This document shows positions 13,101-25,100 of a DNA stretch of 64,000 bases, piece by piece. Each line of letters begins with the position of its first letter. The first letter of the stretch is position 1. The notes below the pieces were generated by a model. It was not told where the DNA came from and made no database searches. It saw only the letters and a list, made by a program, of their open reading frames with translations. This DNA is from Astropecten irregularis. Taxonomy: Eukaryota > Echinodermata > Asteroidea > Paxillosida > Astropectinidae. The stretch is from NCBI GenBank assembly GCA_963971285.1, contig OZ020244.1:5580001-5644000 (forward strand), given 5' to 3'. The translations under genes were made by a program, and so were the position numbers.

Positions 13101-16100
13101 GATGGTGTTAAATGGGCGTTTCACATCCTCAGATAGTTGCTTGATGCCAACAGAATCAGTGATTTCAAACAGTTGGACAGGCAATGTACAGTCAGCATTC
13201 ATCACCAACATGACCCCATTCATGACCCCCTCAAAGTCTAGCTGGATTCTGTTTTAGGCCTCCTGGATGGAGTTTGTCCAAAGATGTATCTTAATTTGGT
13301 GGACGATAGACAACACCAAACAGCCATTTTGATTGTTTGACAGTGATGCTTATCCATGATACTTTTTATGACATTAGGGTAGTCTTAATCTAACTGAATT
13401 TGATATAGTGAATCCTTGATTATTGCCCCACATATTATGGTCTGATGCGCCCTTCAAGAACAAAAGGAATGTTTCTCCATTGATGAAGATGCAAATGAGC
13501 CCACCCATGGTGGAAGCATGTCTCTTTGTAGATAAGATGAGGAGTGACTGGCTGAGGCGAACTCCAACGGGTGGGAAGAAGAGAGAAAGCTCTGGAGACC
13601 ATCGAGAGGGAACAGTGAGTCTCTCCTCCTAGGCCTCATATAATTCCAATTATATGGCAGGTACATGTAAGTACCCTTATATAATTTGAAATTATGTTTC
13701 GCCCTAATCGTCTAAACTCACTTAATGTATGCTTCAAAGCTGAGCCTAGCCAGGACTGCTGTTTCAAAGCTTGATGTGGCAATCTCCCGCTGGTAACATT
13801 TCCTGAAGACCAGTCAGCTGTCCATGTAGAATCTGTGCTGTGCATAGCCCTGACAGAGCTGCAGCTGAAATAGCTCGACTCATGGTGGAATGGGCCTTAA
13901 AGCAGGACACATGTATGCCATCTATTACTGTTTGTAACCACCTGGCGATGGTTGAATACACAACGGTATGGAAGCTTCACAAATGACAGAAACAAACCTG
14001 TCACTCTTGTCATTCCTTAGCCTTATATGGATTTTGTCCGCTTGAGATACTAATCCATAATCTTGATGACAGACAGTTTGTTGTCTGGCAAAAGGTTGCG
14101 TTAAAGGTCCAGGAAACAACCAGAGTTGGTTTAGATGCAGTTGAGGATTTGGCTGGCTGAGGGTACCAGGCTTGAGCTTTTTACACTGGAGCAACAAGGA
14201 GGACTGTTGCCTCTCCAATGATATCTTTTAGAGGCATCTCGGAAAAAGAGTGAATGGGGAAAATGCGGATCAAGCTGCCAGCACCCTCCAGTTGATTGTG
14301 GAAACTACTCATCACACCAGAAAATCTGGCTGCTATGTCACATACCTTGGGAGTTGACTGTTGAGACGTTGAGAAAAGGTCGACCGATGGCTGGAAGCCA
14401 ATCACCTGAACAAGTCCTGTGAACACCTCTGGATGCAAGTGCCATTCTGTTCTGTCGTTCATCAGTTGGGACAACTGTTTTGCTGATGTGTTTTGTGCTC
14501 CCGGCAGGTATTTGGCTGTGAGAGTTATGTTTCTTGCCACATGTTAGTCTTGGTTCAAGACTGTATTGGTGTGGATACTCGAACCGCACTGACCATACGT
14601 GTGTACGTACAGGTAATCCGCACACACGTACGCACGGACCTGTCACTAATACAGTCTTGGGAATCGTGTAATATCTCCCCCGAAATCGGGGGGAAACACA
14701 CTGCGCATGCGTTGCATCTAAAGGTCGGGCGCTGCCCATTTTCTGGTCATGCACGTGAATACACGTAAACAAGGCACCCCGTGAAGTTACACAATATGGT
14801 ACAGTTACAATAGTATGGTACTGTATACGTGCCTTTTGGTTAACATTTCGACGATGTGACTGGGCGAAAGTTGGGGAGATATATGACCGTGTGTATTTCA
14901 GTGGCTAATTTACAACATAATGTAGAAATCCACGGTTGCTGAATTATTGTACCTTGTAATACTATAATTCCATTGCATTTGGTAAAAACAAACACGAAGC
15001 AAGGAGTTTTAAACGTGCTATTTAAGTATTATTTAGCCTGAGGCCTACAGTGAAACACTCCATTTTAAGTTACATGTAGGCATGTAGGCCTATAAACAAA
15101 AACATTTACACTGTTCATAATTTGTAGCTCTTTGATAATTCACACTGTATACAACGTGCATGGTACATACACCTGTACACCGCATGCATATCAATACCCA
15201 CAGGTCGGCCGTGGGAATGCAGCGATCTCTGCATTGTTTGACCCGGGCGTTGCCATGGGAGCTGACCGCAGGAATCGAAATTCAGGTTTTGCCTAAGGGG
15301 AATGACCATGTATGACCAGCGTCATTCTTATATATCATACAAATTCAACAGTGTGCCATGGTGACGAAGTAGCGCGCTACATACATTATACTAACGAGGT
15401 GCGCGCGCAACTCACAGCCCTTACACGACTCCCAAGACTATGTTATCGAAGGCCTTTACGAATGGGTGTACGTACGTGCGTGTCAGTGCGGATAATCGGT
15501 TCGTACGTTCGAGTAGGGTAATAACATAGTTGTGGACCAAGACTAGCCACATGTAGGCACCACGTCCACAATTCCACCGCGAGACTGGGCATTTCTGGAG
15601 AATGTAAATCCCCCCCCCTTGCGATTTACGTGAGACAGAGCCGTCATGTTGTCTACTTGTACAAGAATGCATATATCTTGACGATGGCTGACTAGTGACC
15701 GAAGGGCAAGGAAGACTGAGATGACTGATGTGGAGAGACTGTTCGTTGAGAGACCAGCTGCCCCAGCACTATGTTTTCCCAGGCAGCCACCCCAACCCTG
15801 GAGCGAAGCGTCCGTTTAAATTGTAAAGTCTGGAGCTGGGTCAAGAAGAGTCTGGCCGTTCCATTGCCAGATGCAACGGATCCATGTTTCCAGTTCTATG
15901 CAGGATGCCGGGGACAAAGCTACCAGAGTCCCATATAAATTCAGCATGTGCAGAGCCAAGTTCTTGTCCCGCTGTAGGGTGCGGTATAAGAGTGGTGCTG
16001 GGAACACAGCTTGGATTGTTGATGACAATCAACCGAGCAGTTTCGCAGACACTTTTTGCTTCAACAGAAAGGAAAGGAATATTCATCAGGGTGGATGCAG

Positions 16101-19100
16101 ATATGTGATCAAAGTCATGTGTGTTGCTGGTAGCAACATTTCGGCTGCTGGAACTGCTAGCCTTCATCAGACAACTGGAGAGCTGGATGCTGTCGAGCGG
16201 TGCCGTCATATCTTGTTGGTCCGAGTCTGTGTTTGCAATCAGCAGACTGTGGACGGGTAACTTCAGCGGACGTTGTACGGCTTACCCTGTGGTTAGCTAG
16301 GAGTGTGGCCTTGGGCGAGGCTACGGCGGTCCATGTCCACAGTATCATGTTCAGATGTGGATGGGTCACTCCAGGGGTTAGTGACCTCACTCTCACTCTA
16401 CAGTTACATGTAGCTGAGGTGGTTCCATCTGTTGCGTGGCGGTGGTCCGTATCACTTTTTGCTTCTTCAGAATGTACTTATATTCTCCTTTTCTTTCCCA
16501 TTTTGTAGCATGAATATTGCTTGTGCAAACATAATCAGCTGGAATAACAAATGAGTAATTGTCTAGAAATAATAAATCTGTTCACTTGATTTAAATCGAG
16601 TGATTTAAAGCTATAATACACGAAAGGTTACGGTCACAGAATAGCACCCAGACTTTGACTAATAAACCATGTACATGAACATGATGAAATAATAAGTTCA
16701 AGTTTGAGCTCAATCAGACATCTTTCATGGCCAGTTGCGGATCCTGGGTGGGGGGGGGGGGGGGGGGCATGGGGCGCATGCCCCCCCCCCCCCCCCCCCC
16801 CACCTTTCTTCCAGCCCAAAAAAAAAAGAAGAAGAAGAAAGAGGGAAAGAACATAGGGAAAAAGACTCAAAAAGGGGGAGGGAGACAAAATTTATATCTA
16901 GCTTTGATCGCCCAAAAATGCATAATGCATCCGTTGCTAGGATCCTTCTTCAGGACTAGTGTCCGAGTCCAGTCTCGAGTCAAGTCTCGAGTCATCCACG
17001 TCGGTGAGGGGCAAGCCTAATTTGCACAATAACATTACATGTTCGGATGCCTGAAGTAAAATGTACCCACCTGTTCAACTTCTTCCAGTCCTCTCATCAT
17101 GAAATCATAATGGCGGATGGTTGCATCCAGAAACTTTGGCAGCAGACAGAAGCATACGTGGAGTGGAACTTCCAGCTTTAGAGCAAGTCGTTGGGCATAC
17201 AACAATCCCCAGTTATCTGCAAATTGAATAATACACATCATACATAAAATTACTCTGAAATACACAAAGTCTTCAAAACTTCCAAACCGTACATGTAAGG
17301 CAGGAGATTATTCTGCCGGCATTGGCATTATTCCTGCAAAAGCTACAAAGCCTTTCCCTTACTCCACTTCCCTTACTCCAATTTTAAGATGTTCTTTGAC
17401 TGGGGAAGGTGTTGGAAATAAGCGTGACCGACAGGACAAATGTGAATGGCAGGACAAAATGTGACTGACGGGACACATTTTTATTTTGGTTTCTATATGA
17501 AAGAAGATATAGGAATTAGCCTTGGGAGCAGAAATAAATTAAAACAAAGGAAATAATATATTTTTTATAATGTTTTTTTGTGACTGACAGGACATTTCAA
17601 AATTTTAACTTGAAAATGGGTCTGTCCACACTAAGTACATATAAAATGTGACAAATTGAGGGAACCAAGGACAGTTGATACATCAAATAATTTGCTAACT
17701 AATGTTTTCTCTTTTGCTACATCCGATATACTTAGAAGAATTTGGCCAGCCAAAATACTCAAGATATTACAGCTACATGTAGGATCATAACGCTCATAAT
17801 ATGGACAGACATTTCATCAAGTGTTGGCAATTAATAATAGTGTTCCGCACTAATGACGTCACACCACGCGCGACGCGCACACATACTTCCGCTCACCATA
17901 CGTTACCTTTGCATGGCCACATTGCAATGTTTGTCTGAGGTTCTCGGTGCTATTTTTAGCGCAAGTGCGCAGCGCTATTTGCAAATAATTTATTATCCGG
18001 TTTATCCCAAATTTGTCCCTTATGCAAACTGCAAAGCTATACATTGAGGCATATGAATAAAAAATGACACGGAAAATACTATTCTGAATTAATATGAAGC
18101 AAAAGACTGCTTGTCGATCTGTAAAAGACTAGAAGCGGGACTGCAGCCAAGCGGGCTGTGGCTATTGTCAATTTGCACCCAGGAGCTCTCCACCGTGGTG
18201 GTAGTTTTTTTTCGTGTGACGCGAAAAAAACTACCACCCTTCTAGAGCTTGTCTGTTTAACGCACAGGGTCACGGATTCTTCTAATCCGTTTCCCTTATA
18301 AGTGTACCCTGCATAGAACGTGGATCTGCAAATCTGGAATCCTAAACAAACAGGCCCTTAATACAAAAGGTATTACGAAAGGTACTTCAATAATCGCAAC
18401 ATATTAAGGCAAGCAAACACTTTGAGTACTGAAAATACAGGGGAAAATAGTTTTGCCTATTAAATAAAAATATTGAATCTTGAAATGAGCTGTTGGGCAT
18501 GTTAAAGGTACAGTAACAAATTGGTAACATACCCAAACAGAAATGTTCACAGATTTACTTAAACTTTCAGGATATGAAGATGGTGATGGTAGAAACACAT
18601 ACTTTCCGTCTGCCCAGGTGCTATTATTCAGATGTTAGTAAAGCTAAGACTGAAAAAAGTTTTGATCCTGTTAAACACATTCTTTAAAATGTCACTTGTT
18701 ATTGTTTTATGAAAAAATTGAGTCTGGTTTTCGTCATTTTCTAGCGCCGGGCTGATGTCTGAATGAAATTTAGCTACATGTAGCCAGATGCAGCATGCCC
18801 GCTATGCTCATCTCGTCTGTCAGGTATGCTGTCTGGTCTTATGTAAAACTCTTGTAAATTGACAATAGCCTCAGCATGTTCACTTGGCTCCACTGGCCAT
18901 CTGCCACAGCCAACCTGACGCCGTGGCCTGCCACAGACCGAAGAGCAGCCTTTTGAATAGTATTCTGCGTGTTATTTTTATTCACATACATTTTTGTTTA
19001 CATAATTATTGTTTCATTGTGCACAACAGCCTAGCGTCACAGTAACATACATGTAGATGGATTGAGTCTACTTGTCTCAGAGTCTACTTGGAGTTGAGTT

Positions 19101-22100
19101 GTCTTTGCGGTTGAGTTGTCTCGCGGTCAACTTGTCTGATATTCGTGCAGCCTATACATGCAAAACAGTATCTCTACCATGATAGTACCTATAAGACTTC
19201 TCTGCAGTCTACATTTTCAGCGGACACTACATTCACATTCTGTATTAAATACCACAATTCCAGTCTATGATATAAAATGTGTAAGTGAACGTGTGGTGCA
19301 AATCACTGTGTGTCCAACTAAATGACTGTAATGACTCGATCCAAGGATATCGACATTTCCCTCACATGAAATGCCTCCACATCGCACATGTTCACGAAGC
19401 TATTCAAGTCGTACACTGACCAACTTGTGCCCTGTCCAACTCATACACCGACCAACTCGTACGAGTTGGTCTTGGTCAGTGTACAAGTTGGAATAGCATA
19501 TGAGTTGGTGGGCATACAAGTTTAATGGCGTATGAGTTGACCTGCTTTGGTGTTCACGACTATTAGTTGGGCCGACATAGAGTGTTACAAATTTTGTGAT
19601 TAGCTCAATGAGCCACATTTAGTCAATCAAAAAATTTGTTGTCCGCCAAATAGCGCATGACGAATATTGGGGCTGGCTAGCTGATCATAACGGGTTCATA
19701 CAAGGAACCATCAAAATGGCATTTTTACACATGATAAGGATATTTCCCAATGAAAATAATGACTCTATACACAGGTTTGATAATTTAATGAACAATCACC
19801 CCATTTAAAGTGAAATGTGTATGTCCAGAGCTTGCATGCAGTGTACAAAATCAGGTACGTACGTCCACATCCACTCAATTAAGTGCATGTTACGGTGCCC
19901 CAATTGTGTTTTCCCTTGCTATTTTAGGTGTCAGGAAAATAGTTTGGTCTTAAATTGCTTGGCCTGTTGTACTGGGTGGAAAATATTAGATTTTGTATAA
20001 TTTTTCTTGAATTATTTGCTAAATTTTGAGCCGGTAGGCGTCCTTTGATTTTCATGTGAATGTTAGTCGGTCAGTGCCACTGCTTCATAGTGCCTCAGAA
20101 GCTTTTGATTATTGCTAAGGTGAAAAAAAGTGTGCCGTATCTGCAAAAAATTTAGGGTAGTTTGCTTGGGTGTCAGCCAATTTGCAAATTTTTCAATTTG
20201 TGTGCCCACAAGCATTTCACCCAACATGCCCAAACACACAAACACGTGTTTTAACACAGGCTGCAATTGTGGACCCCCTATTGTTCCTTTTTTGTTTGGT
20301 CTTGAACTTTTTGGCAGCAGCTCCACTGGTTTTGTTCATAAAATTGTTTTTCAATCATGAACCTTTCCCAATTGCGGACCCTATAGTGCTTTTTGCTCAC
20401 CATTTCGACCATGCACCACTAGCTGCACAAGAAACCATTTACCAATGCCAAGTGGTGCGAAGTGGCAAATAGGTGAAGTTGTTGTGGTCGGTGTAGTTGT
20501 GGTCAAGATGACAACAAACAATCTGCTTAATACGCAAACTAAAGACTGTCTTCTGACATATCTGACAAACCTTGCACTCTCTGATCCCGGGACATCCAGT
20601 ACAAAATTCCTTGACAACTGTCTGGCATGTCAGTCACATCTGATAGAACTCGCACCCGTTTCTTGTTGAATTTGAAGGTAGATATGGAGCTTGCTGTTTG
20701 TTGACGAAGCTTCATTATCCTCTCTAAGATACCTTCTTCACATGATGGTATTACCTGTGAATGTGAATAACAAGTCAATCAACATGGAGGAACAGGCCAT
20801 TTATGTCAAGGGGTGATTGGAAGTGTACAATTATATCTCCGAGTGTGTAACACAAAGTCATTTCAGGGTGGGGTCTGTGGCCCACAGACATTTTACCATT
20901 ACACATTTCACATATAAATCAATAACCATAAAACCAAGAAAAATTAAAATGTAGAAACGTAGGACTGATCATATAATCCCCAAAAAGAAGTGTCAATAGA
21001 CTAAAATTACTTTAAAATACCATCTAAAAAGATATGTTTTCAACTGGGATTTAAACTGAGTAAAACTTGAAAGCGACCTTAAATTTGATGGAAGACTGTT
21101 CCATAAGTGTGGTGCAGCCACACTAAGGGCACGATCACCGTACTGTTGACTTGATGTCTTCCCATGAGACTTGAAAGAGAAGGGAACCAGCCTTACTCCA
21201 CTACTACTCCTCGTTTGATAGACAGGGATTTCAACTTGGATAATTGTGTTGAGGTAGCCTGGCGCAGACTCACTGCTGTGCATCAACTTAAAAATTATTC
21301 CTAGTAATTTGAATCGAATCCGCTGCTCAACAGGGAGCCAATGTAGCTCTTTGAGAATGGGCATCATGCTTGCATGACGCTTCAGCGTCCTACGGACAAC
21401 CAGCCTAGCGGCAGTACGGAAGACCATGGAATAAGCTGTTGCAATAATCCAGCCTTGATGTCACAAAACCATGTATCAATTTCTCAGTGCTGGCTTGATC
21501 CAACAAATGCCGAATCTTACCATGCTTGTAAACCAATACGCCACAGTGAGTGGGAAGCCTTGCTACACACATTTTTTATCTGATTGTCCAATTGACACCA
21601 ACCGAGTCCAACATGCCCCACAGGTCACGAACTGTAGCCGATGGTGGAACATGCACCTCACCAACTCTTACATCACCATTGAGTGCGAGTAGATTTAACC
21701 TCAATACGACCAGTTGTGGCTGGAGTCCGTACAAGAATCACAGGCGACATAGAGCTGGGAGTCATCAGCATAGAACACCACATTAAGACCGTGGTGAGTG
21801 ACGATGTCCTCAACTGGTGTCATGTACAGGGTGAACAGGACTGGTCCAAGGACCGATCCCTGGGGAACACCGAATTCAAGTGGATGGTCCATCGACACCA
21901 TCAATTGCACTGACACTCTCTGGGTTCTCCCTAGTAGGAAGGATTTGAACCAATCATAGGATATCATGTAGCCAAAACAGGTTCGCAATCTGTTCATGAG
22001 AGGATCATGATCGATAGTTTCGAAGGCTGCCGAGAGATCAAGCAACGCCAATATACATTAACATCATGCTGCCTATCAAGAGCGAGCAAAACATCATTAA

Positions 22101-25100
22101 GGACTCTAAGGAGTGCAGTCTCGGTGCTGTGCCCCTTCCGATAGACTGATTGAAGCTTGCCACGTAGGCCATTCACAGACAGGTACTGATTCAACCGTGT
22201 TAAACTGCATTTTTCAAGAAATTTATCAAGAAAACTACAGGTATTTTGGGGGTATTTTCCATAAAGGATGAATGTCCGCTGGAAAAATGTACAGTATGTG
22301 ATGTTTTGAAAAAAGGCAGCTCTCCTTAAATTGTTAAGGAGCCCTTTTTTCACTCTCCTTGGAAAACATTATGGAGTGCGGAGGGGAGTGATCACTCTCA
22401 CTCTCCTTAAAAATCAAGGCCTGATGTAAGGGATTATTGGAAGCCCGCCACCGCAAAACCATCACAAAGAGCCATCAATTAAAAGCAAAGCAACCTTTTA
22501 TTGTCCTAAGGTGATGAAAATTTTTGTGACCAACTCCAATGAGGCAAGAACATGAAGAACTATTATACAATACATAAAGTCAGTGTTGGTGAAAATTAAG
22601 CTCATTTGCTTTCCGGCAGTCTCAACGTGTGAAATGACCGACCTACGAAGAAGAAGGAAAGTTCAGCCAAAATTGGGAAATTCTACGGGTTTGAGGCAAA
22701 CCTACAGAGCCTACAGAGCCATTGAACATGGATAAAGTTGCGCTTTATGCGGCAAGAAATTGAGTCATGGATCGGGGACATCTGCTATGCACAAACATAT
22801 GTGATGAAGACGATGCATAAAAGGAAGTATGATTCTCTCAATGTGGCAGCATTTAAGCCTTAACAGCAAGGTCCATGGTCCATACCAAAGTCAAAATCTA
22901 GACCTAAAGGACTCCACCAACAGTCCATCCTGGCAAGTTCACTTTACTTTTATATACATGTACAGATGTTATAAGTTACCGGTGATTAGGACACGAAATG
23001 CATGAATTCATGAACAGATGAAAATCTGAAATTAACTTGGAAAAAACAACCAGAATTTTGCGTTGACTTCAAGGGCATGTAGGCCTACACACCTGTACAA
23101 TGTGGTAAAAGTGGTAGAAAAGCTGCAGGCTGCTCATAATTTGATTTGTCGTGGAATAAGAACAAGCCTGTGAAATTTTCACCCTGTTTCTGCTGATGAT
23201 CTTCTCAATGTCATCAACCACACAGCTACCAAGTCTTGTCAACTCGATCCCATTAAAACATGGCTTCTCAAACAACACATTCAAATCCTGCTTCCTGCAC
23301 TCACTGAAATAGTTGATGCCTCTCTCTCATCTGGAGTGTTCCCAGAGGCATTAAAAACAGGTGGGGGCTCCAGAACATCCTGTGCTTTGGACACACACTG
23401 AACCTGGTCGGAAAGGCTGGGAAGAGAAGGAAGAGGTGCAGATGAGTACGAGTGGGGAAAGAAAGATGAGAAGGCGAGAAGGGAGGAGGAAAAGGAGGGA
23501 AGAAACGGAATGGAAGTACCAAAGGGAAGTCGGTGGCAGCCCGATCCAAGGATCCAGAGAACCTGTAAGACAGAGAAAGAATGAGGTTGAGAGCTGCTAT
23601 CCGTGCCATCATGAAGGAGGACGGGTTGAGCATGGGAAAGATGTACATGTGTACCGTGCAGTGTGGCTGACACCTCATCCAGTGATGAGGAAGAATTTCT
23701 AAATCTGGCGGTGGCAGTTGAAATGGGGGAGGGGGCAGTGGAGGAGAGGGATTAAGTAGACCGTGAGGAGAACAGGGAGAAGTTTGCAGGAGACAAGGCA
23801 AGAGAAGGTGACAGAATGGAGGCAGGGGAGGAGACAGACAGGGAAAGGTGGTTGGCCCCTCCACATGAGTGAAGAGAAGGGGAGGCGAGAAGAAGGGGAA
23901 AAAGAAGTGAGACATACAGCCAGATTCTGATGACGATCCGGACCTCCCATCTGCATACTAGAGATTCTTCCCACCGGACGACCTGTGGTGGAGTCGTGGC
24001 CTGTTTGATGTAAATGTTTGCTCCTTCAAAGGGAAAATTCCGGCAGGCCCCACCTTCATCAGGAAAACATCACCCCTAAATATTGCCTGGAGTTTTTTCC
24101 CCTGGCCCTGCTGATATCAGTCACAAAGTGGACCAACCAGCGCCTGTCAGCCAGCCATATGCCACATACTTCTCTGAAGGAAATCAGAGCCTGATTTAGC
24201 ATTCATCTTCTGGTGGGCCTTGTCCGGGTTTAAAATTACAAGGACTATTGGTCATCGTCCCTCCGAAACGTGCTCATCAGCAACACAATAAAGAGACACA
24301 GGTAGGATGTCCTGAAGTAACATCTGGTCTGCTCTGACCCCCCCCCCCCCCCCCCCCCCCGACTTCATCCCCCCTGCCTTGTCGCCTTGTCAAAAGAAAG
24401 AACCCGCTCTATCCCCTCCAGCATGTGTGGGACAAAGTTCGCTGGTGCTGCCTGAAAAAGTACAACACTGGCCGTGATCTCACCATCGATGAAGCCATGA
24501 TCCGCTTCTGGGAATTTTAAACCAGCGTCAGGAAGTTTGTCATCCAAGCCCATCACCGCTGGCTTTAAATTTGAACTTAATTCATGGTGCATCTTTACAG
24601 CGACAAGCCAACCACCATGAACGACATCACCCTGTCCATTGCCAAGCACCATCTCAATGTATACCATCACATTTTTACTGATAGTTTATATACCTCAGTA
24701 AGTCTGGCACGGTCTCTGCTTGCAAGCCGTACATATTTCACCAGAGTGGTGAAGAGTGGGAGGAACACCAACAAATCCAGTCCATCTCACCTCAAGATGA
24801 AGCACCTGGGGCAGTCCTCGAGAGGCAAATTCATCACCAGGCAGAATGGCCAGCTGCGTTTATATTTTCTGAAAGCCCAAGACCTTCTCTATCTTTTAGC
24901 CTACTAGGAAGTGGAGGTCATTTGTACACAACACTGAATATATTAATTGTTGAGATTTACGTGATAAGTAACATGTCAATATCAAAATTGTAGGTCATGT
25001 GGTTCTCAAGTTATAGAGCGCCAAAGTTTTTCCTAAAAATGTGTGTAATTTCATACCCGATGACGTAAGCCGTCAAGCAATTACCATTCAATAAACATGA

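Larger units (their letters stand above)
13440..16110 (-). pseudogene. DIRS-type retrotransposon (RT end, RNase H, tyrosine recombinase), decayed and interrupted
   Basis: Minus-strand order: RT thumb/connection (about 15840-16110: [33 protein letters not shown]), RNase H start near 15600-15660 ([15 protein letters not shown]), then, beyond a 1,001-bp insertion, RNase H end ([13 protein letters not shown], then [12 protein letters not shown] and PSVDLFST). The tyrosine recombinase C-terminal part is at about 13740-13950 ([20 protein letters not shown], then [18 protein letters not shown]). A Met replaces the Arg expected in the KAHSTR motif. The order RT-RNase H-tyrosine recombinase is diagnostic for DIRS elements. 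The RT palm is missing. Several frameshifts, one in a G-run near 15612, show it is dead. Confidence 0.82.

Noticed and set aside
15871..16260. 129-codon plus-strand frame
   Set aside because: It is antisense to the DIRS connection domain, whose motifs are readable on the minus strand.
23301..23915. 204-codon Pro/Phe/Ser-rich minus-strand frame
   Set aside because: It is a low-complexity product of the purine-rich plus strand; neighbouring frames are equally open and no domain is recognised.
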